Shown here: one piece after another, positions 44,342 through 56,154 of the stretch | Position numbering within the stretch: position 1 is the first letter of the stretch | Layout of the letters: every line of letters begins with the position of its first letter | Assembly: GCA_030674185.1 (NCBI GenBank) | Contig: CM060312.1 | Location: 34,485,362 to 34,549,361 of the forward strand | DNA from: Monoplex corrugatus | Lineage: Eukaryota; Mollusca; Gastropoda; Littorinimorpha; Ranellidae | Length of the DNA stretch: 64,000 bases | Reading direction: 5' to 3' | Notes under the pieces: model-generated | What the model saw: only the letters and a program-made list of their open reading frames with translations | Databases searched by the model: none | Told to the model about the DNA's origin: nothing | Translations under genes and position numbers: made by a program

Positions 44342-45760
44342 GTATATCGGGTGTATGGATTACTAGTCTTCATTCATTGTCTAGAGCTAGAAATCTATAC
44401 ACCCAGCATCAACATGAAAGATCTGTTATCATACATGAAAGCCTCATCCATGCATCCATCCATATTGCTGAAATGACAAGGACTTTATGTATTTATTTAG
44501 TTAGGTAGTCAGTTAGTTGTTTGTTTACTTATTTGTTTACTGATTTATTTACTGATTTATTTGTTTGCTTGTTTATTCTTTTCTATTTATTTGAATTTGG
44601 CCGTTTTTTGAATATGCGCATGGATTTACAAGATCAAGGACACCTATTTCGCGGACGAAACACAGCTGACACAGACAGACAGACAGACAATATTTCACTG
44701 TAAAAAATGAAACCGTATTCTCTTGTCATTGTTAGGCCTTCGTCGTTTTGTGTTGATGGATTCAGTAAGATTTTCATTGGTCCAGTTTGTGTCAGTGTCA
44801 GGTCGGTATTGTGTTGTATTTGGGTATATTGTGGATTTCAGCTTAAGGTGTGATCAATTGAAGGTGGGTTTCATTGAGAGATCAGCAGCATCTTTCTTAT
44901 TTGTAGTGTTCTGTTTAATTAAATGACAACGGTAAGAAACGAATTTGTCCATTATCAGATGTTCAGAAACTGCGAGCCCCTCTCATTCACATTTTCATGA
45001 CGGCAGAGAAAATGAAAATGAAAAAGAGCATGTGCACACAAGCTGGTCATTCTCATATTGTTATTCATAGAAAAAATATGTCACAGTCGCCAGTCATACT
45101 TCTAGCCTCTTGTTTGATTTTTTCTGTGTCGTTTAAATCACTACAGCAGAAACTGTTGTTTCTAGCAGCAAACGTCGCCGATCAAGTCATTGAATTCCAC
45201 AGTTAAGAAATCTTATGCATGTAGCTTTGATTTTCCTTTCATTCTGTAATCTTCAGATGGTCATTGTCATCAATTTGGCTGTGTGTATTGAAGGGAAAAG
45301 AATATGGAAAAACTTAAAAATGCTCAATATACAATTTATATTGTACTACCACAGAACAATGTAGTTTCTATTATACTATTGCAGATTAATCTATTGCAGA
45401 AAATTAATTTGGTGTGAACCTGTTTATATTCACGATTCCTGTTCCATGTGATATTAGACTTCCATTTTCAGCAGTTACTACAAAATATGTAAAAAAAAAT
45501 ATTTTAAATATATTATAAGAGTATGTTTATATCTACAGTTACTGTTACATGTTATTCCGGCTTTCCAATTTCAATGGCAGAATAAAATAAACGATTGAAA
45601 ATGGAAATGAAGTTGAAGTGTTTTGTGTTTTGATTTTAATGTGAGTTGCCTGGAGGATGTTTATGCACATAGGCCTACATGCTTGTGCGTGTGTAAGCAC
45701 ACAAAACTGGCTGCTGTGTACATGTGTCGGCTTTTAGTTTTACTGACTGTTTCCAACATG
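44342..45760. other. No gene recognised
   Basis: AT-rich, no supported frame or family repeat. Confidence 0.45.
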
Positions 45761-45763
45761 ACA

Positions 45764-45930
45764 CCAGGGGCATCTCCTTAGATTATGCGCGTGAATGCAT
45801 TTATATGTGTACTTCATTTATCTTTTCCTTTTTTCTTTTTCCTGTTGAAGTATTGTGTATGTTTTGACATGGTTATAGCCCTGATATGGTTCTACACAGT
45901 TGGCTGGCTGGGCTTGTCACAAAAATAAAT
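45764..45930 (+). mobile_element. R1 retroposon, 5'-truncated copy
   Basis: Starts at CCAGGGGCATCTCCTTAGAT inside R1 and runs to a GGGCTTG...AAAAATAAAT tail. Confidence 0.75.
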
Positions 45931-46019
45931 CTAACAATGCAGTGTAGGTATCAATCTGTGAAGGTGCATACAACAAAGTTGTACTTTGTAAATAGGCCCA
46001 TATGTCTCTGATATACTGG

Positions 46020-48075
46020 CCATAGATAAAATGAGTAATGTAGACTGGCTACTCGTTTCACTTGTGGCCTATGTAAATATCAGTAATACTATAGACTGGT
46101 TGTCCATTTCACTCATGGTCTGTGTAGATATCAATAATACTATAGACTGGCTATTCAGTCACTCATGGTCAGTGTAGATATAAATGATACTATAGACTGG
46201 CTATTCATGATCTCATAGTCAGTGTAGATATAAATGATACTATAGACTGGCTATTCAGTCACACATGGTCAGTGTAGATATAAATGATACTATAGACTGG
46301 CTATTCAGTGATGTCATGGTCAATGTAGATATAAATGATACTATAGACTGGCTATTCATGATCTCATAGTCAGTGTAGATATAAATGATACTATAGACTG
46401 GCTATTCAGTCACACATGGTCAGTGTAGATATAAATGATACTACAGACTGGCTATTCAGTGATGTCATGGTCAATGTAGATATAAATGATACTATAGACT
46501 GGCTATTCATGATCTCATAGTCAGTGTAGATATAAATGATACTATAGACTGGCTATTCAGTCACACATGGTCAGTGTAGATATAAATGATACTACAGACT
46601 GGCTATTCAGTGATGTCATGGTCAATGTAGATATAAATGATACTATAGACTGGCTATTCATGATCTCATAGTCAGTGTAGATATAAATGATACTATAGAC
46701 TGGCTATTCAGTCACACATGGTCAGTGTAGATATAAATGATACTATAGACTGGCTATTCAGTGATGTCATGGTCAATGTAGATATAAATGATACTATAGA
46801 CTGGCTATTCAGTGATGTCATGGTCAGTGTAGATATAAATGATACTATAGACTGGCTATTCAGTAATCTCATGGTCAGTGTAGATATAAATGATACTACA
46901 GACTGGCTATTCAGTAATCTCATGGTCAGTGTAGATATAAATGATACTATAGACTGGCTATTCAGTGATGTCATGGTCAGTGTAGATATAAATGATACTA
47001 CAGACTGGCTATTCAATCACTCATAGTCAGTGTAGATATAAATGATACTACAGACTGGCTATTCAGTGATGTCATGGTCAGTGTAGATGTAAACAATACT
47101 ATAGACTGGCTATTCAATCACTCATAGTCAGTGTAGATATAAATGATACTACAGACTGGCTATTCAGTGATGTCATGGTCAGTGTAGATATAAATGATAC
47201 TACAGACTGGCTATTCAGTGATGTCATGGTCAGTGTAGATATAAATGATACTACAGACTGGCTATTCAGTGATCTCATAGTCAGTGTAGATATAAATGAT
47301 ACTATAGACTGGCTATTCAGTGATGTCATGGTCAGTGTAGATATAAATGATACTACAGACTGGCTATTCAGTCACACATGGTCAATGTAGATATAAATGA
47401 TACTACAGACTGGCTATTCAGTCACACATGGTCAATGTAGATATAAATGATACTACAGACTGGCTATTCAGTCACACATGGTCAATGTAGATATAGATGA
47501 TACTACAGACTGGCTATTCAGTCACACATGGCCAGTGTAGATGTAAACAATACTATAGACTGGCTATTCAGTGATCTCATGGTCAATGATAGATATAGAT
47601 TATACTACAGACTGGCTATTCAGTCACACATGGCCAGTGTAGATATAAATGATACTATAGACTGGCTATTCAGTGATCTCATGGTCAATGTAGATATAAA
47701 TGATACTACAGACTGGCTATTCAGTGATCTCATGGTCAATGTAGATATAAATGATACTACAGACTGGCTATTCAGTGATCTCATGGTCAGTGTAGATATA
47801 AATGATACTATAGACTGGCTATTCAGTGATGTCATGGTCAGTGTAGATATAAATGATACTATAGACTGGCTATTCAGTGATGTCATGGTCAGTGTAGATA
47901 TAAATGATACTATAGACTGGCTATTCAGTGATGTCATGGTCAGTGTAGATATAAATGATACTACAGACTGGCTATTCAGTGATGTCATGGTCAGTGTAGA
48001 TATAAATGATACTACAGACTGGTTATATTCAGTGAGCTCATGGCCAGTGTAGATATAAATAATACAATAGACTGG
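46020..48075 (+). repeat. 51-bp minisatellite, about 40 units
   Basis: Unit core GTGTAGATATAAATGATACT then GACTGGCTATTCAGTGATGT. Because 51 is divisible by three it stays open in both directions over long stretches, but this is satellite DNA. Between 46256 and 46709 three sub-types alternate with an exact 151-bp higher-order period. Confidence 0.97.
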
Positions 48076-48188
48076 CTGCTCAGCAAACACAAGGCCTGTG
48101 TCAGCCTTGGTATTGACTCCTATATGTTTCGTCAGATTGATGAACACCATTATACGATGAAACGAGGTTACAAACACAAATCAAAAAT

Positions 48189-48230
48189 TGTTGCTATGTA
48201 AGTATTATGTAGTTATGTGGGATGATGTGT
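48189..48230 (+). repeat. Left copy of a direct repeat around the Penelope-like element
   Basis: TGTTGCTATGTAAGTATTATG then TAGTTATGTGGGATGAT; repeated at 51424-51469 with a 9-base insertion. Confidence 0.65.
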
Positions 48231-48305
48231 TTCTATGTAAAATAATTTGTAAGTTTATAATGCTACCAATTTTGAAGAACAAGGTCTCCCAACAGTGTAA
48301 AAATC

Positions 48306-48355
48306 GCTACTCACAGTTCCGTAGCTTTCGATGGCGTTCTCGCCATCTTCGTCAG
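48306..48355 (-). ncRNA. Hammerhead-ribozyme-like motif (imperfect)
   Basis: Just downstream of the Penelope-like stop, the minus strand reads CTGACGA (48355-48349), a perfect 7-bp hairpin (GATGGCG / CGCCATC with AGAA loop, 48347-48330), GAAA (48329-48326) and a 5-bp hairpin (GCTAC / GTAGC, 48325-48306). Hammerheads are known from Penelope-like elements. Two departures argue against activity: one extra A after CTGACGA, and G where the U of the cleavage triplet should follow stem III. Stem I pairing is not evident. Confidence 0.3.
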
Positions 48356-48390
48356 CGCTCTAATGCTGTCTGCGTGAATCTCTACTCAGA

Positions 48391-50510
48391 TCTCGCGAAC
48401 ATGGGATGAACCCAGTTCACGAGATCGAATCAGAGAATGGTACACCGGGGGCAGGGTGTAACGGCCCCGGTCCCTGTTGAGCGGGGGGTTGGTGGCTGCG
48501 ATGTAGATGGCCTCCTTGACTCCTCGCTGGAACCACTTATTTTCTCTGTCCAGGATGTTGACATTGTCCGCACTGAATTGATGTTTTTCGGCGTGTAGGT
48601 GAGCTCCTACTGGAGAAGAGTCCCTCTTGTGTTCTGTTAGTCTCTTCTGAAGGGGGCGTTCAGTTTCACCGACATAATGTTGGTTACAGTCCTGGCAGTC
48701 TATTCTGTATATAATGCCAGCTTTGTCGAGTTTGCTGGTTTTGTCCTTGGGGTGACCAGCTGGCTGCGTATGGTGTTGGAAGGTTTGGAATGTACAGCCA
48801 CCCCCAGTTTTCTGATCTTTCTGGACAGAGCGTCACTCACACCTCCTACGTATGGGATGGTGATGTGTCCCTTGCGCTGGTGTTGTTTCACTGGCTGTTG
48901 GGATGCGGTGTTGGATTTCCTGCCTCCCGGGCTGTTCCAGGCCCACTTTTTGTAGCCCGAGATGGTGAGCACTTTTTTCAGGTGGTTTGTCTCCTTGTCT
49001 TTTGCCTCTTGGGTACTGCATATGGTGTTAGCTCTGTGGGTAAGGGTTCGAATCACTCCCAGTTTGTGTTCAAGGGGCTGGTGGCTGTCGAACTGTAAAT
49101 ATTGGTCCGTATGAGTTGGTTTACGGTAGACCGAGAAGGATAGAATGCCATCAGTTCTGGTGATGAGGGTGTCCAGCATGGCTATGGAGTTGTTCTGTTC
49201 CACTTCCCTCGTGAATTTGATGGCTGGGTGTTGGTTGTTCAGATGTTCTGTGAACTGTTCGACCAGTTGCTGGGGGAGGATAGTCATGGTGTCGTCTACG
49301 TAGCGCCCCCAGTATCGTGGTGGGGAGTGGAAAGAAGCCAATGCTTTCTCTTCAAAATCCTCCATGAACAGGTTGGCTACTATTGGGCTTACTGGGGAGC
49401 CCATGGCTGCTCCTTCTTTTTGTTGGTAGAATTCACCTTGGAAGGTGAAGTAGGTGGTGGTGAGGCAGCAGGACAAGAGTTCACATACGTCGTCCACTGT
49501 GAGAGATGTACGTTGGTGGAGGGTTTGGTCGTTTTGTAACCTTCGGCGTATGATCTCTATGCTTTCTTTCACTGGTACGCTGGTAAATAGGGCAGAGACA
49601 TCATATGACACAAGGAGTTCATCATGAGCGAGGGTGTAGTTACTCAGTTTTTCCACTAGGTCAGCACTGTTGTGGATGTGATGATCTGTGTGTTCCTACG
49701 AGAGGTGATAGGATGTCCGCCACAAATCTAGCCGTCTCATACATGATGGAACCTCTGGATGCGACTATGGGACGGAGGGGGACTTCTTTCTTGTGGACTT
49801 TGGGTAGACCATAGAACTTGGGGACGTCGGACACAGTTGGGTATAATTTCCTGTACTGTTCTAATGACAGGCGGTCCGTCTCTTTCAGGCGTTTCAGTGT
49901 GTCTTTCAGTTTGTTGGAAAACTTGGAAGTAGGATCTTTCTTGAGGCGTTCATATGTTGTAGTATCTTCCAGAAGTTTGCTTGCCTTCTCATAGTACATG
50001 GGTCTAGGCATGATGACTGTGGCACGACCTTTGTCAGCTGGTAGGATCATCGTGGCGTGTTCGTTCTTTAAATCCGCCAGAGCCCGTCTTTGGTCCGGTG
50101 TTAAGTTGGATTTCGGTAGTTTGGCCTGTTTCATGATTCTGACACAGTCTGATCTTAAGTGTGTGGCTTCTTCTGAATTAGGGCCAATATACCTGCAAGC
50201 TGTTTCAATGCTTGTGATGAGGTCTACCACTGGAAGCTTGTTAGGGGCTACGGCGAAATTTAGTCCTTTCTCTAGTACTTCCTGTTCAGGTTTAGTGAGT
50301 TGGCGATCTGATAGATTGATCACCCACCTCTCTTTGGTCTTTCTTTTTGTTTCTTCCGGTACAGGTGTAATCTCGCTTTTGTCATTCTGTTGTCTCCTGT
50401 TGTTTTTTTGGTGCTAGAAGTTCGAATTTCTTTCGATGGCGTTGGCGTACTTTGTCCCATTCTATTCGTCGTGTGTTGTTTGTAAGTTGGTTACTTGTCT
50501 GTCGTCAATG
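48391..50510 (-). pseudogene. Penelope-like element: RT plus GIY-YIG endonuclease, two frame breaks
   Basis: Three consecutive minus-strand frames make one retroelement polyprotein. 50323-49661 covers the N-terminal part with DKGRATVIMP and FYGLPKVHKKEVPLRPIV. 49656-48700 carries the RT core: SYDVSALFTSVP, GAAMGSPVSPIVANLFMEDF, catalytic RYVDD and FLDT-like SIAMLDTLI. From about 48765 to 48391 a third frame gives GIIYRIDCQDCNQHYVGETE, a good GIY-YIG domain, then RENKWFQRGVKEAIYI. The breaks lie near 49660 and 48760, each a small shift. RT and nuclease catalytic residues survive, so the copy is fairly young but not translatable as is. An N-terminal extension (RRIEWDKVRQRHRKKF) is readable to about 50500. 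Confidence 0.85.
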
Positions 50511-50647
50511 TCTGTTTTTCTAACAACATAAAGTTGCCACACATTTCAGTTGAATCTAATTGAATACGTCTCAGGGTATAGTGAGGCAAGTCATATCACA
50601 GAGTGTGACAGAGCCAGTTACCACGTCTCCCTATCCATGTCTGTATA

Positions 50648-51200
50648 TTTCAACCCGTGGGGATGCCGGGGGGGGGGGGGGGGGGCTCTTTCAGTATAAA
50701 TAGTATCCCCACCTTCTGGAAATTCTGTGCTAGGAATTTCCTCTTTTCTGTCACTCTCTTTGTTTCTTTCTTCCTCCTTTGCTTTCTGTCATTTCTTCCT
50801 ATCATTTTCTGCCTTGCTGGTCCATTCACCTGTATGTGTTCAATAAAGTCTCACGTACTTTCTCTTAGGATTGATAATTGGGTGCGTGTATTAAATGCAT
50901 TTTTGGCTCTAGGGAAGTGAGATTTGCAGAAGCAATTTTAGGTAATATTGGCTTTTTTATGTTTTAGTATTTTTAGTTATATTTAAATTTGTATTCAGGC
51001 GTGTCTTTTAAATTCCCTGTGCGATAAATTGAATGGAGTGGTCAACCCCAGGGGCATCTTCTTAGATTATGTGCTGGAATGCATTGAGATGTGGAGGCCT
51101 ACTTAATTTTCTTTCTTTTTTTTTTTCTGTTGAAGTTTTGTATGCTTTGAAACGGTCATAGTCCTGATATGGCTCTACTGGGCTGTAAACAACAATAAGA
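50648..51200 (+). mobile_element. R1 retroposon, copy 3 (with 11-bp TSD)
   Basis: Full R1, flanked by ATGTCTGTATA at 50637-50647 and 51201-51211. The 5' end has CCCGTGGGGATGCC, a (G)n expansion and CAGTATAAATAG at about 50692-50703. The 3' end is GGGCTGTAAACAACAATAAG. Confidence 0.87.
50692..50703 (+). promoter_or_regulatory. TATA-like element near the R1 5' end
   Basis: CAGTATAAATAG lies about 40 bases inside the element start and is kept in copies 1 and 4 as well. It looks like a TATA box, but promoter activity is inferred only. Confidence 0.4.
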
Positions 51201-51211
51201 ATGTCTGTATA

Positions 51212-52430
51212 CTGGCCGAACTCTAGCATGTTCGCTTCCATGCCTGATGTGAATTCAAGTTGGGGTCTTGGGTGTCCGTGGTTCTTGGGGAGGGGGGGGG
51301 GGTACTGTCGTTGGAGATACGTGGTGGTGGTCTCCTTACCAATGTGCCTCTCTCCAGTCTAGCTCAGCAACCAAATGATTACTGTCATCAGGCGGCTTAG
51401 TTGGCAATATCCCAAGTTATCACTGTTGCTTTGTAAGTATTATGACTTTGTGTAGTTATGTGGGATGATATGTCGATTCCTCTTTAGTTTCCTTTCTTTT
51501 TTTTTTTTTTTTTTTTTTTCATTGTGAAATAATTCTAGTAAGTTGGATCAGAACAGGCACTGGTGAACTCCACCGAAGTGGCTTAGCAAGAGTGCAGGGT
51601 CTCCTCCACTGTGTGTCTTGACATCTATGCCTCTTGTGGGCTTCATGGCTGGGACGTGGACAGACTGAACTTGGGGCTGGTGCTGTGCTGAGGAACTGGA
51701 ATGAGCGGCGTGGAATCAATGCCACTGAGGCAGCGCAAAGCTTTGAACAGAAAAAAAACAATTTTATTCTTTTGACAGATAGCTGCATGGAACATAGTTA
51801 CACAGTGTATAAAATAGGCGCTTACACCACTCGCCGTCCCAACTGACCTCCAACATGACTGAACGTATTGTATGTTGTATTGTGGTGTTGTGTGCAGCAA
51901 GGCTGAAGCAAACAAATCGGCCCTTTTAATCGTTTCTTGTCCTGACCAAACGCAAATCCATTCAGTGAATTGTAAGAAAAGGGCTTTTGATGGTTTGACA
52001 TTTCTGCCGAACGGCTGTGCATGCGTGCGTACTTGTGTGCGGTTGGGTGGGAGTGACTTTAATAAGTATTTTTATGGTTTTATTACGTTAATGTGGAACA
52101 TTTTGTGTGGTCTTCACACACACCTGTATGCATATGCGTGTGTGTGTATGCGTGTGCATGTGTGGTATGAGTGTGAGACATGACATGGCGATAGCATATC
52201 TGCAGACCAGGTTTCCTTGCTACTTTGGAAAGGACAAATAACAAAGCTTGAATCTTAAAGGTCATGTAGGTGTGTAAAATGTCAGTAATTAGCCTATGTA
52301 TCATAAATATCAATGCAATACAACGTATTGTATCATTACGATGTTTTTATATGCTGTTGCACCAGGTAATAATTAAGCGTATAGCCTCGTCAACTACGTA
52401 TTGACCAAGCACCAATAAGATATAAACTGT
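51212..52430. other. No gene recognised; right copy of direct repeat at 51424-51469
   Basis: Contains the partner of 48189-48230 and a (T)n run at 51498-51519. No supported coding frame. Confidence 0.45.
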
Positions 52431-52499
52431 AATATTTATTTATTTGCTCATTTATTTATTTATTCATTCATTCATTTGTTTACTAGTTTGTTTAATTTA

Positions 52500-52690
52500 T
52501 TTATTTATTTGATATTATCATCATCATAATCATCATCACTATCATTATCATTATCATCATCATCATCATCATTATTATTATTATTATTATTATTACTATT
52601 ATTATTATTTATTATTATTATTATTATTGTTATTTATTATTATTATTATTATTATCGTCATTATTAATAGTAGTGGTAGTAGTATCATTA
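52500..52690. repeat. ATC/ATT trinucleotide array
   Basis: Runs of ATC then TTA/ATT with TAG variants. Confidence 0.93.
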
Positions 52691-52865
52691 GTAGTAGTAT
52701 TATAACACTGCGTTTCAAGCAATGTTGTCCTGGATTCTTGTATACACGTTTTCTGATTGTTTGGTCCATACTGCGAAGCATTCTGTTGCTGCACAGTCTA
52801 CACACTCTGACTTCGGTGAGTAGCCATACTCGTTCTCGGAGGTGTGCATACTGAGTATAAATTTC

Positions 52866-53000
52866 ATGTATCCATATGCCACCGAGCACTGACATGGTTT
52901 TCAGGATCTTTGACTTGCATACTTGATGTCCTGCGTGTGTGTACACACGAAAGGGGGGTCCATGCACTAACAGTTCCTCGCATATGTTGACCTATATGTA
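52866..53000 (-). mobile_element. SINE family R6, copy 1 (partial)
   Basis: GTATCCATATGCCACCGAGC through GGTCCATGCACTAACAG aligns with 53869-54005 at roughly four-fifths identity. Confidence 0.7.
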
Positions 53001-53035
53001 TGGTCGACTATTGTGGTCGATAAAATCCAGCCTAG

Positions 53036-53850
53036 CACTTTATTTATTTGTGTACCCTCATGTGAGATCTCAGGCAAAAGTCTGATGCACATAGGCGGCC
53101 GCATACAAGACACTCAATGGAATGCTCTGCAGAGTTGGTTCTGGCCTTTATTGCTGCATGCTTTTCCACTTGGCTGCTTCGTCTTTCATTCTCATAAGCT
53201 TCTGTTCCCTTGCGAATAACTTGCCTCCATTCAGACGTCTTTGTGGCCATGATTTCCCATTGTTCTTCATCAATGTCACATTTCTGGAGGGATTTTTTCA
53301 GGGTGTCTTTGTAGCGAAGCTTTGGCCATCCTTTTGGTCGATGACCCTATGTCAGTTCACCGCAGAAGAGCTGCTTTGGAAGCCTGTTATCCTGCCTGTG
53401 CACGAGATGTCCAGACCATTTAGCTGAGACTGTGTTAGCAATGCATCTATGCTTGGCATTTGGGCTTGCAAAAGTACATTCACGTTTGAGATTCTGTCGT
53501 ATCATTTGATGTTTAAGATACGTCAGAGCAGCGCTGGTGAAACTGCTCTAGTAGCTTGACACGTCTACGGTAGAGAGTCCAGGACTTGCATCCATACAAC
53601 AACGCAGTCAGAACTACTGCTCTGTATACTGCGCACTTCGTCTCCAGTTTCAAGCCCCTTTCGTTCCATACCCGCTTGTGGAATTTGCCACAGGAAGCAC
53701 TTGCCTTAGCGATACGGTTGGATACCTCCTCATCGAGACGTTTGGAAGAGGAGAGACTGCTACCAAGATAGGTGCAGGAATCAGCATTGTTAAGGACCTT
53801 GCCGTCGATCTTTATTTCAGGCACGTTTGCTGTTGATCCTTCGCAGGTTG
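53036..53850 (-). pseudogene. 3' end of a LINE with C-terminal C2H2 finger
   Basis: Minus-strand pieces give the post-RT part of a LINE: ADSCTYLGSSLSSSKRLDEE and VLTALLYGCKSWTLYRR at 53824-53513, then GHRPKGWPKLRYKDTLKKSL near 53300 in another frame, and finally CLVCGRLCASDFCLRSHMRV ending at 53044, a C-x2-C-x12-H-x3-H finger. A TTTATTTATTTG stretch next to the stop gives AATAAA on the coding strand. No catalytic core remains; the copy is 5'-truncated and frameshifted. It differs from the 3690-5179 family. Confidence 0.8.
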
Positions 53851-53868
53851 AAACATCACGTCAGTCTG

Positions 53869-54092
53869 TATCCATATGCCACAGAGCACTGACATGGTTT
53901 TTGAGAATCTTTGACGTGCGTATTTGATGTCCTGCTTACATATACACACGTAGGGGTCCATGCACTAGCAGGTCTGTGCATATGTTAATCTGAGAGATGG
54001 AAGTATACCCACCCCATCAGGCGTGTGCTGCAATGGTAAGTCCAACTCAGATCTTCTGAAATGAAATCCAACCTTTTAACCACAACGGCCAT
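53869..54092 (-). mobile_element. SINE family R6, copy 2
   Basis: Same 135-bp body as 52866-53000, followed by a worn tRNA-like head (AAGTCCAACTCAGATC, CCTTTTAACCACAACGGCC on the plus strand). Confidence 0.65.
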
Positions 54093-54270
54093 CATGCCCT
54101 TCATTTTCGCCATCATGTGCCCTGCCCTCCATACGAATCTATCCTTTGTCGCCGCAAGTACATCTCCCACCCTCTCTGTCTTCATCCACTCCGAAAGTCC
54201 GTCCAGTGTTTTCTCCATGGGTCAACCTGGTGCTCTTTTTCCCTCCAGGTTTCCTGTTGTGACCAGGTGA
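54093..54270 (-). mobile_element. 3'-end fragment of the 3690-5179 LINE family
   Basis: ATCATGTGCCCTGCCCTCC, CAAGTACATCTCCCACCC and TTCCTGTTGTGACCAGGTG match the LINE ends at 3700 and 11009. Confidence 0.82.
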
Positions 54271-54300
54271 TCAAAGCCAGTCCGTCACTGTATCATCGTA

Positions 54301-54492
54301 TTAACCCTTTGACCGCTGTACCCTATCCATCAATATCCTGCATTGACACTATGCCAGTAAAACAAAAACTTAACCCTTTGATTCTGACACTCTGTCCACC
54401 AGTTTCCTGCATGAAGCTGGTGGATTAGGTGAGGGAATCAAAGGGTTAAGTTTTTGCAATTGGTGGATGGGGTGCGGGAGTCAAAGGGTTGA
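54301..54492. mobile_element. TTAA-flanked palindromic MITE, copy E
   Basis: Starts TTAACCCTTTGACCGCTG, ends GCGGGAGTCAAAGGGTTGA (TTAA mutated on the right). Inner arms TTAACCCTTTGATTC / GAATCAAAGGGTTAA. Confidence 0.87.
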
Positions 54493-54599
54493 TATCTGGT
54501 TATATAGCATACAGTAAAGTCACACCAAGTAAACCGCCTGATAAAGTGCGTCTTGTACTGATCCAACAACACAATACAGATAACATATCAAATCTTCAT

Positions 54600-54775
54600 T
54601 AAGATAAAATTATCCCATAATCCTGAGATGGTGAGGAAATGAGGTGGAAGAAACCTCAAGTTTTCTCGGGGAAAGTGTTCTAAGGGCGGTACCCCATTTT
54701 CTTTCGCTGCCACACCTTCCCCGACCCTGAACAGGGTAAGGTACCCATTCATAGCTGGGTGGACTGGCGGCTGCA
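54600..54775. mobile_element. Dispersed repeat, related to 17515-17690
   Basis: CCCATAATCCTGAGATGGTG, GGAAATGAGGTGG, ACCTTCCCCGACCCTGA and CCATTCATAGCTGGGTGG. The last block is echoed at 58840. Confidence 0.5.
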
Positions 54776-55018
54776 GGGACACATTTTTTAATGTTTCTCG
54801 AACCGTACCAGAGTCCATGCCGTGAGACTGGAAGGTGGGAACTGAAGTTGTACGTCAGCAGTGTAATCGTGACTATGTAGTTATGTATAACATGATTTCA
54901 CTGTGTCAATCCGCTTGTTGGCCCATTGCCGAAATAAAGTGAGCGTGTCAGAATGTTTTGTCCCAAACAGCCAAAGGTAACAGAGACCGAAGAACCGTTC
55001 GATTAGACTCAAATTAAG

Positions 55019-55066
55019 CGTGTGTGTGTGTGTTGTGTGTGTGTGTGTCTGTGTTGTGTGTTTGTG

Positions 55067-55135
<69 letters not shown>

Positions 55136-55137
55136 TG

Positions 55138-55192
<55 letters not shown>
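55019..55192. repeat. (TG)n microsatellite
   Basis: TG with TGTTG interruptions. Confidence 0.97.
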
Positions 55193-55194
<2 letters not shown>

Positions 55195-55460
55195 GAGTAC
55201 GCACGGCCGTCTCTGTGTGCATGTGTGTGGTCCGTGTGTCTGTGAATGTACATTGCCGCTGCAAAGCGCATGCTTTGTTAGCCGTCTGCGACCACCGTGG
55301 TTACAGCATAGACCTACTATGACTGCCCAAGTTCCGTTGGTCGTGTGCTTTCAATACGAGCACAGACATGGATACGGAGAGACAGGCAACTAGTTCTGTT
55401 GTACTCTGTGATATGATCGCCTCGCGACCCGAGTTGATTCAGCTTCTGTCATTTAGCTTC

Positions 55461-55980
55461 CTCCCCCCTTGCGGATGCCAGGGGCTCTTTCAGTATAAAT
55501 AGTATCACCACCTTCTAGAAATTCTGTGCTAGAAATGTCCTCTTTTCTGTCACTCTCTTTGTTTCTGCCTTGTTCGTTTACTTTCTGTCATTTCTTCCTA
55601 TCATTTTCTGCCTTCCATTCACCTGTACTTGTTCGATAAAGTCTTACATATTTTCTCTTAGGACTGATAGATAACTTGGTATGTGTATTAAGTGCATTTT
55701 TGCCTCAAGGGAAATGAGATATGCGGAAGTGATTTTAGGTAACGTAGGCGCGTTCTTATGTTTTAGAGTTCTTAGTTATGTTTAAATATGTATTCAGGTA
55801 TTTGTTTTAAATCCCCTGTGTGATAAATTGGATGGAGTGGTCAACACCAGGGGCATCTCCCTAGATTATGTGCTTGAATGCATTGATATAATACTTAATT
55901 TTTTCCTCCCCCCCCCCCCCCTTAAATGGCTAATATAGCCCTGATATGGCTGGGCTTTAATCAACAATAAAAAAAATAAT
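55461..55980 (+). mobile_element. R1 retroposon, copy 4
   Basis: Full-length R1 with GCGGATGCCAGGGG, CAGTATAAATAG and a TTTAATCAACAATAAAA tail, plus a (C)n run at 55910-55921. The 85-codon frame seen in other copies is broken here by TAG. Confidence 0.82.
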
Positions 55981-56154
55981 AATTCATCTTCCTTCCTCTC
56001 AAATTTGTGCATGTTTTTGATGATAGAAAATCAGAACTTGATCAGGCAATCCAGTTGCGCATAATTAGTTACCCAGCATCAATCCTTAACTTGTGTTTAC
56101 ACTATTTTGATGTATAAAAGAGTTTATCTGTCAAAGTGAGCAGGCTTAATTTTC

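Noticed and set aside
46708..48177. Open frames of 100-185 codons on both strands
   Set aside because: They arise because the 51-bp satellite unit is divisible by three and lacks stops. Openness on both strands at once argues against coding.
50648..51200. R1 as a solo LTR (TATA box and an AATAAAG motif)
   Set aside because: Copies have 11-13-bp TSDs, AAC-type 3' tails and 5' truncation, which fit retroposon and not LTR insertion.
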